DNA of 64,000 nucleotides. Source: Planotetraspora sp. A-T 1434 (GTDB taxonomy: Bacteria > Actinomycetota > Actinomycetes > Streptosporangiales > Streptosporangiaceae). Below the pieces are notes generated by a model. The model was not told the origin of the DNA and did not search any database. It saw only the letters and a list, made by a program, of their open reading frames with translations. The DNA lies in assembly GCF_025420585.1 (NCBI RefSeq), contig NZ_JAOEGB010000009.1, forward strand, positions 1-64,000. The letters are read 5' to 3'. Position numbers and translations under genes: made by a program. Of the stretch, positions 42,768-50,032 are shown piece by piece (positions within the stretch are counted from its first letter, which is position 1; every line of letters begins with the position of its first letter).

Positions 42768-44012
42768 CTAGGCGATCGAGCCGGACCAGAGGTTCTTGGC
42801 CGCGCTGTAGACACCGTAGAGCTCGCCGTCGAAGTACGGGGAGACGCTGGTGTCGTAGCGGTCGTTGCCGTCGGTGTCCGAAACGGCGATGGTGACACCG
42901 TTCAGGTAGCCGAGACGACGGCCGTTGTTGTACTTCAGCAGCCAGGACGAACCGAGGGCGCCCTCACCGGTGAAGGACGACTTCACGCCCTGCAGCTCCT
43001 CGGCCTTGATCGCCGCGGCGGTCGCCTTGAAGGTCTTGCCGTACGACCACTTGAGGGTCTTGCCGGAGAAGGCGTGCTGCCCGTCCGGGTGCGACCCGCT
43101 CGGGTAACCGAAGACGAAGACCGGCGAGCCGATCTTCTGGTTGTAGGCGAGGCCCTGACCGCCGACGTTGTCACCGAGGCGACCGGCGTCCGTGAACTTG
43201 GCGACGTAGTACTTGGTGATCAGCTCTTCCTTGTTGCCGTCCTTGTCGACATCGTCGACGTCCTTGACCTGCTCCTTGTGGGTCCAGCTGTCGGCCACGT
43301 AGGCGTTCGGGGCGGCGGCGCGGTACTTGTTGTACGCGTCCTCGGAGACCTGGACGAAGGTGTGCTCGACGTCGCGCCCGTCGTGCGGGGCCTTGAGGCC
43401 GTTGTAGACGGTGACGAACGCGTAGTCGCGGTCCCCGTCCTCGTACACGTCGAAGTCGTAGTGGGTGAAGGCCTGCTTGCCGACGTAGATGCCCCACGGG
43501 GTCTTGCCCTGGTAGTAACCCGGGACGAACACCCAGTTCTTCAGCGTGGCGGCGTTGCTCTCCGTGTCGTAGACACAGTGGCCGGCGGTCGCGACGAGGT
43601 TGTGGTACGCGGACTGCACCGAGGTGGCGGTGCACCAGTGCGGCGTCTTGTCGTCGGCGCCCACGAAGAACACCTTGCCGGTGGTCTTGGGCAGGTTGAT
43701 GTTCTTCGACTTGGCGGCGGTCTTCTTCTCGTCGCCGATGGCCGGGACGATGCCGGGCTTGCTGTCGGGAGCCGGGCCGCCCTTGCTGATGTGCTTGGCG
43801 ACGACCTTGGTCTCCGCGTTGTACGGCGTGGCGTTGACCAGGTTGGCGCCGTCCTGCGCGTACCAGAACCCGGCGACGCCCCAGGCGGCGATGCCGGTCG
43901 AGGCCAGCGGGTCGCTGGCGACGTCACCGGAGGCCTGAGCGGGAGTGGTGAGACCGGCGGCCAGGAGGCCGGCGGCGGCGACGATGCCACCGAAGGCGAC
44001 AGTGCGCTTCAT
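42768..44012 (-). CDS. AP4: secreted trypsin-like pseudoprotease
   Basis: 414 aa. Signal peptide MKRTVAFGG to AQA-SG near 28; prosegment VVAKHISKGGPAPDSKPGIVP. His145 and Asp196 intact, but the Ser motif is GEGALGSSW with Leu353 at the nucleophile position and Ala before it; both Ser-loop Cys are Ser. The insert of about 71 residues carries DVDKDGNKEEL, itself a possible acidic metal-binding loop. Loop DTDGNDRYD near the C-terminus. Probably binds but cannot cleave peptides. ATG 44012 after GAGGAG. Confidence 0.9.
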   Translation of the reverse strand: MKRTVAFGGIVAAAGLLAAGLTTPAQASGDVASDPLASTGIAAWGVAGFWYAQDGANLVNATPYNAETKVVAKHISKGGPAPDSKPGIVPAIGDEKKTAAKSKNINLPKTTGKVFFVGADDKTPHWCTATSVQSAYHNLVATAGHCVYDTESNAATLKNWVFVPGYYQGKTPWGIYVGKQAFTHYDFDVYEDGDRDYAFVTVYNGLKAPHDGRDVEHTFVQVSEDAYNKYRAAAPNAYVADSWTHKEQVKDVDDVDKDGNKEELITKYYVAKFTDAGRLGDNVGGQGLAYNQKIGSPVFVFGYPSGSHPDGQHAFSGKTLKWSYGKTFKATAAAIKAEELQGVKSSFTGEGALGSSWLLKYNNGRRLGYLNGVTIAVSDTDGNDRYDTSVSPYFDGELYGVYSAAKNLWSGSIA

Positions 44013-44038
44013 GGGGGGAGACTCCTCTTGGTCTGTCG

Positions 44039-44089
44039 TGGTACGCCTCATGCGTCCCATGCGTCAGTAAAGGGATAGTCAGGACCATA
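44039..44089 (-). promoter_or_regulatory. AP4 promoter -10 and leader hairpin
   Basis: TATGGT (44089-44084) and TGGGACGC-ATGAG-GCGTACCA (44059-44039), seven of eight pairs formed (one G/A mismatch). Confidence 0.7.
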
Positions 44090-44284
44090 GTGATTGATCT
44101 TGCGGCATGGAAGGCGGTTGACTGCGGTCTGTGACCACGAAGGACGCCGAGATCTTTCCGTTATGCGGGGTCGCGACTGCGCTCTCTGCCGTCGAGACCG
44201 ACATATCCGCAGATCAGAAGTCGGGGGAGACCTGAGGTTGTATGAGCATGTTGCGGCTATGGTGCTGATTGACGCCATTCAATA

Positions 44285-44340
44285 TGTGATGTAAATCACA
44301 TTAATGTCATGGCACCGATCGAGTGCGATGTACGTCTAAG
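44285..44340. promoter_or_regulatory. CRP-like palindrome module upstream of AP4
   Basis: TGTGATGTAAATCACA (44285-44300), a perfect match to TGTGA-N6-TCACA, then 9 bases, TGGCAC, 19 bases, TCTAAG. Palindrome 273 bp before the AP4 start. Confidence 0.75.
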
Positions 44341-44354
44341 GCTCCTCAACGGCA

Positions 44355-44384
44355 CGAGGCCCCGGCGCTGTCGCCGGGGCCTCG
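44355..44384. terminator. hairpin between AP5 end and AP4 promoter region
   Basis: CGAGGCCCCGGCG (44355-44367) pairs with CGCCGGGGCCTCG (44372-44384), perfect 13-bp stem. Confidence 0.65.
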
Positions 44385-44437
44385 ATCGCTGGGCGCATAC
44401 GGGCACCTCGTATGCGGCCTTATGCGGCTGGGAATGG

Positions 44438-44468
44438 CACGGGGCCCGGCGGTGAGCCGAGCCCCGTG
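44438..44468 (-). terminator. AP5 terminator
   Basis: CACGGGGC pairs with GCCCCGTG with an inner CCGGC element; directly after the AP5 stop. Confidence 0.6.
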
Positions 44469-44532
44469 GTGAAGCAGTCAGTCAGGGTTTGGACCCCTGA
44501 CTGGGTGATCGCTTTTCTCCGCAGGCCGGAGG

Positions 44533-45813
44533 TTAGGCGATCGAGCCGGACCAGAGGTTCTTGGCCGCGCTGTAGACGCCGTACAGCTCACCGTCGAAGT
44601 ACGGGGAGATGCTGGTGTCGTAACGGTCGTTGCCGTCGGTGTCGGAGACGCCGATGGTGACACCGTTCAGGTAGCCGAGACGACGGCCGTTGCTGTACTT
44701 GAGCAGCCAGGACGAACCGAGGGCGCCCTCACCGGTGAAGGAGGACTTCACGGCCTGGAGCTCCTCGGCCTTGATGGAGGCCGCGGTCGCCTTGAAGGTC
44801 TTGCCGTAGCTCCACTTGAGGGTCTTGCCGGAGTAGGCGTAGTTGCCGTCCGGGTGCGACCCGCTCGGGTAGCCGAACACGAAGACCGGCTGGCCGATCT
44901 TCTGGTTGTAGGCCAGACCCTGCCCACCGACGTTGTCACCCAGGCGACCAGCGTCGACGAACTTCCAGACGAAGTAGTGCTGGAACTCCTCGGTCTTGTT
45001 CCCGTCCTTGTCGAAGTCGTTGTAGTCCGGACCGTACACGCTGGCGATGTCACCGATGAAGGTGTCGTAGCCCTTGTACTGGTCGTAGACGTCCTTCGTG
45101 ACCTCGGTCCAGCTGCCGATGTTCTCCCAGCCGGTCCCGCCGGTGGGCGACTTCTTCGGCGTGTCGTCGCCGTGCGGCACACCGTCGTGCGGGGCCTTCA
45201 GACCGTTGTACACGGTGACGAACGCGTAGTCGCGGTCGCCGTCCTCGTACACGTCGTAGTCGTAGTGGGTGAAGGCCTGCTTACCCACGTAGATGCCCCA
45301 CGGGGTCTTGCCCTGGTAGTAACCCGGGATGAAGACCCAGTTGTCGAGCGTGGCGGCGTTGGAGTCCGTGTCGTAGACACAGTGACCAGCGGTCGCGACC
45401 AGGTTGTGGTACGCGGACTGCACCGAGGTGGCCGAGCACCAGTGCGGCTTCTTGTCAGCGCCCTCGAAGAAGACCTTGCCCGTGGTCTTGGGCAGGTTGA
45501 TGTTCTTCGACTTGGCGGCGACCTTCTTCTCGTCACCGATGGCCGGCACGATGCCGGGCTTGCTGTCGGGAGCCGGGCCGCCCTTGCTGATGTGCTTGGC
45601 GACGACCTTGGTCTCGACGTTGTACGGCGTGGCGCCGATCAGGTTGGCCGCGTCGTTCGCGTACCAGTAGGCCACGATGTTCTTCGCGGCGATACCGGTC
45701 GAGGCGAGCGGCTTGCTGGCGACGTCACCCGCGGCCTGAGCCGGGGCGGCGAGGCCCGAGGCCAGGAGGCCGGCGGTGGCGACGAGGCCACCGAAGGCGA
45801 GAGTGCGCTTCAT
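44533..45813 (-). CDS. AP5: secreted trypsin-like pseudoprotease
   Basis: 426 aa. Signal peptide ends AQA-AG near 28. His144 and Asp195 present; Ser motif GEGALGSSW with Leu365 at the nucleophile position, Ser-loop Cys both Ser. The insert of about 84 residues has an HDGVPHGDDTPKKSP start, aromatic-rich middle and an FDKDGNKTEE acidic loop like that of AP4. The last ~410 coding bases are nearly identical to AP6-AP8. ATG 45813 after AAGGAG. Confidence 0.9.
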   Translation of the reverse strand: MKRTLAFGGLVATAGLLASGLAAPAQAAGDVASKPLASTGIAAKNIVAYWYANDAANLIGATPYNVETKVVAKHISKGGPAPDSKPGIVPAIGDEKKVAAKSKNINLPKTTGKVFFEGADKKPHWCSATSVQSAYHNLVATAGHCVYDTDSNAATLDNWVFIPGYYQGKTPWGIYVGKQAFTHYDYDVYEDGDRDYAFVTVYNGLKAPHDGVPHGDDTPKKSPTGGTGWENIGSWTEVTKDVYDQYKGYDTFIGDIASVYGPDYNDFDKDGNKTEEFQHYFVWKFVDAGRLGDNVGGQGLAYNQKIGQPVFVFGYPSGSHPDGNYAYSGKTLKWSYGKTFKATAASIKAEELQAVKSSFTGEGALGSSWLLKYSNGRRLGYLNGVTIGVSDTDGNDRYDTSISPYFDGELYGVYSAAKNLWSGSIA

Positions 45814-45835
45814 GGGGGAACTCCTTGGTCTGTCG

Positions 45836-45886
45836 TGAGACGCCTCATGCGTCCCATGCGTCAGGAAAGGGATAGCCAGGAAGATA
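45836..45886 (-). promoter_or_regulatory. AP5 promoter -10 and leader hairpin
   Basis: TATCTT (45886-45881) and TGGGACGC-ATGAG-GCGTCTCA (45856-45836), all eight pairs formed including one G-U. Confidence 0.7.
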
Positions 45887-46081
45887 CAGGCGCGATCTTG
45901 CGAGGCGGAAGCCGCTTGACTGACGTTCATGACCACCGGCGACGCCGAGACCTTTCCGTTACCTCTAAGGCGGTTCGGGATCTTTGCCGCACGGGTGGAT
46001 ATCTCCGCAGATCAAGGGTCAGATTGTGACCTTGAGTAATTTGGGTTCGTTGTGGCCTGAGTTACTGTGGAGACCAAAGTG

Positions 46082-46137
46082 TGTGATGTAACTCACATTG
46101 ATGTCCTGGCACCGATCGCGTGTGCCTTACGTCTAAG
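46082..46137. promoter_or_regulatory. CRP-like palindrome module upstream of AP5
   Basis: TGTGATGTAACTCACA (46082-46097), 9 bases, TGGCAC, 19 bases, TCTAAG. Palindrome 269 bp before the AP5 start. Confidence 0.75.
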
Positions 46138-46151
46138 GGCCTCAAACGGCG

Positions 46152-46182
46152 CGAGGCCCCGGCGCTGTGCGCCGGGGCCTCG
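46152..46182. terminator. hairpin between AP6 end and AP5 promoter region
   Basis: CGAGGCCCCGGCG pairs with CGCCGGGGCCTCG, perfect 13-bp stem; near copy of the hairpin at 44355. Confidence 0.65.
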
Positions 46183-46242
46183 AATCACTGCGCAGCATAC
46201 AGAGCCTGAGCCGGCTTCGCCGCGTCTTCGCTGTGACATGGC

Positions 46243-46275
46243 GCAGGGCCCGGCTGGGAAGCAGCCGGGCCCTGC
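46243..46275 (-). terminator. AP6 terminator
   Basis: GCAGGGCCCGGCT pairs with AGCCGGGCCCTGC after the AP6 stop. Confidence 0.75.
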
Positions 46276-46347
46276 GGTGATGCGGTGATGCTGTGATGCC
46301 GTGTGAGTCACTGACTCACTGATCGCTTTGTCTCCGCAGGCGGGAGG

Positions 46348-47607
46348 TTAGGCGATCGAGCCGGACCAGAGGTTCTTGGCCGCGCCGTAGACGCCGTAGA
46401 GCTCGCCGTCGAAGTACGGGGAGATGCTGGTGTCGTAACGGTCGTTGCCGTCGGTGTCGGAGACGCCGATGGTGACACCGTTCAGGTAGCCGAGACGACG
46501 GCCGTTGCTGTACTTGAGCAGCCACGCGGAACCGAGGGCGCCCTCGCCGGTGAAGGAGGACTTCACGGCCTGGAGCTCCTCGGCCTTGATGGAGGCCGCG
46601 GTCGCCTTGAAGGTCTTGCCGTAGCTCCACTTGAGGGTCTTGCCGGAGTAGGCGTAGTTGCCGTCCGGGTGCGACCCGCTCGGGTAGCCGAACACGAAGA
46701 CCGGCTGGCCGATCTTCTGGTTGTAGGCCAGACCCTGCCCACCGACGTTGTCACCCAGGCGACCGGCGTCAGCGAACTTCCAGACGTAGTACTTGCCGCC
46801 GGAGGTGTAGTGGGGCAGAGCGTCCTCGTCGTGGTACGCCTGATAGGTGGCCGCGTCGGTCTCCTGGAACCCGGCGTACTGCTTCAGCTCGTCCCACTTG
46901 TGGTCCTTGATCAGCTGCCAGATGCCGGCGAAGCCGTCGTGGGGGAACTTGATGCCGTTGTAGACGGTGACGAACGCGTAGTCGCGGTCGCCGTCCTCGT
47001 ACACGTCGTAGTCGTAGTGCGTGAACGCCTGCTTGCCGACGTAGATGCCCCACGGGGTCTTGCCCTGGTAGTAACCCGGGATGAAGACCCAGTAGTTCAG
47101 CGTCGCCTTGTTCGACTCCGTGTCGTACACGCAGTGACCGGCGGTGGCAACCAGGTTGTGGTACGCCGACTGGACCGACGTGGCGGTGCACCAGTGCGGG
47201 TTCACGGCCTGCGGGTACCAGTGCTCGCGGGGGCCCTTGACCCACTTGAACCCGTCGGCGAAGAACACCTTGCCCGTGGTCTTGGGCAGGTTGATGTTCT
47301 TCGACTTGGCGGCGACCTTCTTCTCGTCGCCGATCGCCGGCACGACACCGGGCTTGCTGTCGGGAGCCGGGCCGCCCTTGCTGATGTGCTTGGCGACGAC
47401 CTTCGTCTCGACGTCGTACGGCGTGGCGTTGATCAGGTTGGCCGCGTTCTCGGCCAGCCAGAACGCGGCGATGTTCTTGGCCTGGATACCGGTGGCGGCC
47501 AGGGGGGCGCTGGCGACGTCACCGGAGGCCTGAGCCGGGGCGGCCAGGCCGGAGGCCAGGAGGCCGGCGGTGGCGACGAGGCCACCGAAGGCGAGAGTGC
47601 GCTTCAT
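46348..47607 (-). CDS. AP6: secreted trypsin-like pseudoprotease, extra N-side loop
   Basis: 419 aa. Signal peptide ends AQA-SG. A 14-residue extra loop (FKWVKGPREHWYPQ) precedes HWCTATS, unique to AP6. His158 and its Asp are intact; Ser motif GEGALGSAW with Leu358 at the nucleophile position; Ser-loop Cys are Ser. Insert of about 63 residues (IKFPHDGFAGIW onwards), rich in Trp, Tyr and His. C-terminal calcium-type loop DTDGNDRYD. ATG 47607 after AAGGAG. Confidence 0.9.
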   Translation of the reverse strand: MKRTLAFGGLVATAGLLASGLAAPAQASGDVASAPLAATGIQAKNIAAFWLAENAANLINATPYDVETKVVAKHISKGGPAPDSKPGVVPAIGDEKKVAAKSKNINLPKTTGKVFFADGFKWVKGPREHWYPQAVNPHWCTATSVQSAYHNLVATAGHCVYDTESNKATLNYWVFIPGYYQGKTPWGIYVGKQAFTHYDYDVYEDGDRDYAFVTVYNGIKFPHDGFAGIWQLIKDHKWDELKQYAGFQETDAATYQAYHDEDALPHYTSGGKYYVWKFADAGRLGDNVGGQGLAYNQKIGQPVFVFGYPSGSHPDGNYAYSGKTLKWSYGKTFKATAASIKAEELQAVKSSFTGEGALGSAWLLKYSNGRRLGYLNGVTIGVSDTDGNDRYDTSISPYFDGELYGVYGAAKNLWSGSIA

Positions 47608-47629
47608 GGGGGAGCTCCTTGCTCTGTCG

Positions 47630-47680
47630 TGGAACGCCTCGTACGTCCCATGCGTCAGTAAAGGGATAGTGAGCACCATA
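47630..47680 (-). promoter_or_regulatory. AP6 promoter -10 and leader hairpin
   Basis: TATGGT (47680-47675) and TGGGACGT-ACGAG-GCGTTCCA (47650-47630): the pair next to the loop is U-G where the others have C-G, so pairing is kept. Confidence 0.7.
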
Positions 47681-47879
47681 TATCGCGATCTTCATCTGGT
47701 AGCCCTGCTTTCCCAGCTCATCGGACGGCCTGATGGTCGAGATGTTCGCGTTACATGACTGACGGACCGCAAGCTTTCAAGTCAGCGATGGATTTCGCTT
47801 GTTCGCCCAGCTAGCTCCACTCGGGAACACTTCTTTTCATGACAATGAGGATGATTCTGACTAAGATCAATAAATAGAG

Positions 47880-47935
47880 TGTGATGTAAATCACACCTCT
47901 TGGATGGCACCGCTCACCGTTGGTGGGCGTCTAAA
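47880..47935. promoter_or_regulatory. CRP-like palindrome module upstream of AP6
   Basis: TGTGATGTAAATCACA (47880-47895), 9 bases, TGGCAC, 19 bases, TCTAAA. Palindrome 273 bp before the AP6 start. Confidence 0.75.
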
Positions 47936-48186
47936 TGTGCTTGACGACCCGCCCCAGCAGGCGCCGTCACCTCGGGTGTGCGCCATCACCTGCGAGATCG
48001 CCGTTCGCAGCTCCGCTGGAAGAGCCTCACATGTTTCCCCTGGAAGACATGGAGGAGAGAGCCTCTCGGCATTGCTGGTCCGGCGTGCATCCGTTTCACG
48101 CGATCCCGGCCGACCCGTGGATTCTCGGGCGTGCGGTCGAAGCCGTCGTCCGCGTGTGCCGATCCGAACCGGCGCCGGAAAGCCGA

Positions 48187-48214
48187 AAGGGCCCGGCTTA
48201 ACAGCCGGGCCCTT
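48187..48214 (-). terminator. AP7 terminator
   Basis: AAGGGCCCGGCT-TAAC-AGCCGGGCCCTT, perfect 12-bp stem; on the minus strand it is followed by CTTTC. Confidence 0.8.
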
Positions 48215-48260
48215 AAGGTGATGCGCGTTTCGAATCAGGGTTTGGACCCCTGAGCCGGAA

Positions 48261-49496
48261 CTAGTGCAGAGCGGGCGACTCGACCGGGAAGGCGATCGAG
48301 CCGGACCAGAGGTTCTTGGCCGCGCCGTAGACGCCGTAGAGCTCGCCGTCGAAGTACGGGGAGATGCTGGTGTCGTAACGGTCGTTGCCGTCGGTGTCGG
48401 AGACGCCGATGGTGACACCGTTCAGGTAGCCGAGACGACGGCCGTTGCTGTACTTGAGCAGCCACGCCGAGCCGAGGGCGCCCTCGCCGGTGAAGGAGGA
48501 CTTCACGGCCTGGAGCTCCTCGGCCTTGATGGAGGCCGCGGTCGCCTTGAAGGTCTTGCCGTAGCTCCACTTGAGGGTCTTGCCGGAGTAGGCGTAGTTG
48601 CCGTCCGGGTGCGACCCGCTCGGGTAGCCGAACACGAAGACCGGCTGGCCGATCTTCTGGTTGTAGGCCAGACCCTGCCCACCGACGTTGTCACCCAGGC
48701 GGCCGACGTCCACGAACTTCCAGACGAAGTAGTGCGTCTTGCCGTCCTTGACGACCTCGTGGCAGTAGTGCTTCTTGTCGCGGTACTCCTGGGGGAACTG
48801 CAGGTAGGTCGCCTTCGAGACCTCGTACCACTCGCCGGGAGCCGCCTCGGGGTCGGAGAGACCGTCGTGGCCGATCCCAAGACCGTTGTACACGGTGACG
48901 AACGCGTAGTCGCGGTCGCCGTCCTCGTACACGTCGAAGTCGTAGTGGGTGAAGGCCTGCTTACCCACGTAGATGCCCCACGGAGTCTTGCCCTGGTAGT
49001 AACCCGGGACGAAGACCCAGTTCTCCAGGGTGGTGGCGTTGCTCTCCGTGTCGTAGACACAGTGACCAGCGGTCGCGACCAGGTTGTGGTACGCGGACTG
49101 CACCGAGGTGGCGGTGCACCAGTGGGGGCGGCCGTCGGCGCCATCGAAGAACACCTTGCCCGTGGTCTTGGGCAGGTTGATGTTCTTGGACTTGGCGGCG
49201 ACCTTCTTCTCGTCGCCGATCGCCGGAACCACACCGGGCTTGCTGTCGGGAGCCGGGCCGCCCTTGCTGATGTGCTTGGCGACGACCTTGGTCTCGACGT
49301 CGTACGGCGTGGCGTTGATCAGGTTCGCGTACTCGTTGTTGTACCAGTAGGCAACCGTGGCCCAGGCCGCGATGCCGTTGGTCGCGAGAGCGTCGCTGGC
49401 GACGTCCTGAGGAGTGGCCTGAGCCGGGGCGGCGAGGCCCGCGGCCAGGAGGCCGGCGGTGGCGACAACGCCACCGAAGGCGAGAGTGCGCTTCAT
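48261..49496 (-). CDS. AP7: secreted trypsin-like pseudoprotease
   Basis: 411 aa. Signal peptide ends AQA-TP. His145 and Asp196 intact; Ser motif GEGALGSAW with Leu341 at the nucleophile position; Ser-loop Cys are Ser. The insert of about 59 residues contains a lone Cys (KKHYCHEVV), unusual because other inserts have none. C-terminus extended by nine residues (FPVESPALH) beyond the usual GSIA end. ATG 49496 after AAGGAG. Confidence 0.9.
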   Translation of the reverse strand: MKRTLAFGGVVATAGLLAAGLAAPAQATPQDVASDALATNGIAAWATVAYWYNNEYANLINATPYDVETKVVAKHISKGGPAPDSKPGVVPAIGDEKKVAAKSKNINLPKTTGKVFFDGADGRPHWCTATSVQSAYHNLVATAGHCVYDTESNATTLENWVFVPGYYQGKTPWGIYVGKQAFTHYDFDVYEDGDRDYAFVTVYNGLGIGHDGLSDPEAAPGEWYEVSKATYLQFPQEYRDKKHYCHEVVKDGKTHYFVWKFVDVGRLGDNVGGQGLAYNQKIGQPVFVFGYPSGSHPDGNYAYSGKTLKWSYGKTFKATAASIKAEELQAVKSSFTGEGALGSAWLLKYSNGRRLGYLNGVTIGVSDTDGNDRYDTSISPYFDGELYGVYGAAKNLWSGSIAFPVESPALH

Positions 49497-49518
49497 GGGG
49501 GAACTCCTTGGTCTGTCG

Positions 49519-49568
49519 TGGGACGCCTCATGCGCCCCATGCGTCAGTAAAGGGATAGGCAGAAGATA
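49519..49568 (-). promoter_or_regulatory. AP7 promoter -10 and leader hairpin
   Basis: TATCTT (49568-49563) and TGGGGCGC-ATGAG-GCGTCCCA (49539-49519), eight pairs. Confidence 0.7.
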
Positions 49569-49767
49569 GCGCATATAAGGCCCGTTTAAGGCGTTACAGA
49601 AGAGTTTCTTGCAGCTAGCTCGCCGACGGCTGGCTCTTATTTTCGGGTTGACAGGATGACAGCCAGTCTGTGGTTGACGATCAGTACCTGTTTCCGCAGC
49701 GTGCGCCAATTCCACAGTCCCTCTGACGAATGCTTACTGGCGGTGCGGAAAGCCTGTCACCTGTGTG

Positions 49768-49783
49768 TGTGATGCATATCACA
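49768..49783. promoter_or_regulatory. CRP-like palindrome upstream of AP7
   Basis: TGTGATGCATATCACA, 272 bp before the AP7 start. The palindrome is perfect in both half-sites, but the downstream module parts are missing. Confidence 0.65.
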
Positions 49784-49996
49784 TGGTTCCTGTAGGAAGT
49801 CTGATCACCGGCTGACCTGCTGCTGCGTGGTAGTGGCGAGCCGAAAGGGGACGTTTTACGCCGTCGTCCGACCGGGGCATTTGGTTTACATCAGAGCGCC
49901 ACGAGTTTCTTGTGACTGTCACCTGTGGAAGCCGGAGATGCTGACACGACGGTGAGCCTTAGCCACGGAAAGGCGCCTTACCCAGGAAAACAAAAA

Positions 49997-50017
49997 GGCC
50001 CGGCTGGCGGCCGGGCC
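49997..50017 (-). terminator. AP8 intrinsic terminator
   Basis: On the minus strand GGCCCGGC-loop-GCCGGGCC is followed by TTTTTGTTTT, a classical terminator. Confidence 0.85.
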
Positions 50018-50032
50018 AATTTGCGAGCGGAC

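Larger units (their letters stand above)
44013..44532. other. AP4 upstream region
   Basis: 520 bp without a gene. Contains two AP5-side hairpins, the palindrome module (44285-44340), ATATCCGCAGATC (44203-44215), GACGCCGAGATCTTTCCGTT (44143-44162, shared with AP5) and the AP4 promoter with leader. Confidence 0.6.
45814..46347. other. AP5 upstream region
   Basis: 534 bp without a gene. AP6 terminator hairpins, the palindrome module (46082-46137), ATATCTCCGCAGATC (45999-46013), GACGCCGAGACCTTTCCGTT (45941-45960) and the AP5 promoter and leader. Confidence 0.6.
47608..48260. other. AP6 upstream region
   Basis: 653 bp, the longest gap in the array. Holds the AP7 terminator (48187-48214), about 250 bp of unexplained sequence (47936-48186), the palindrome module (47880-47935), an A/T-rich patch (47820-47880) and the AP6 promoter and leader. 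A short open frame in the unexplained part has no ribosome site or recognisable product. Confidence 0.55.
49497..50032. other. AP7 upstream region
   Basis: 536 bp without a gene: AP8 terminator (49997-50017), palindrome TGTGATGCATATCACA (49768-49783) and the AP7 promoter and leader. The TGGCAC and TCTAA parts of the module are not recognisable here. Confidence 0.55.

Noticed and set aside
44285-44340. TGGCAC-N19-TCTAAG as a plus-strand promoter for a small RNA in each gap
   Set aside because: The hexamers match actinobacterial promoters poorly, and the following hairpin is equally well explained as the preceding gene's terminator; left open as an operator module only.
47935-48201. 88-codon plus-strand frame in the AP6 upstream gap
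   Set aside because: No ribosome site, no known domain, and overlapping frames in all phases are similarly open.
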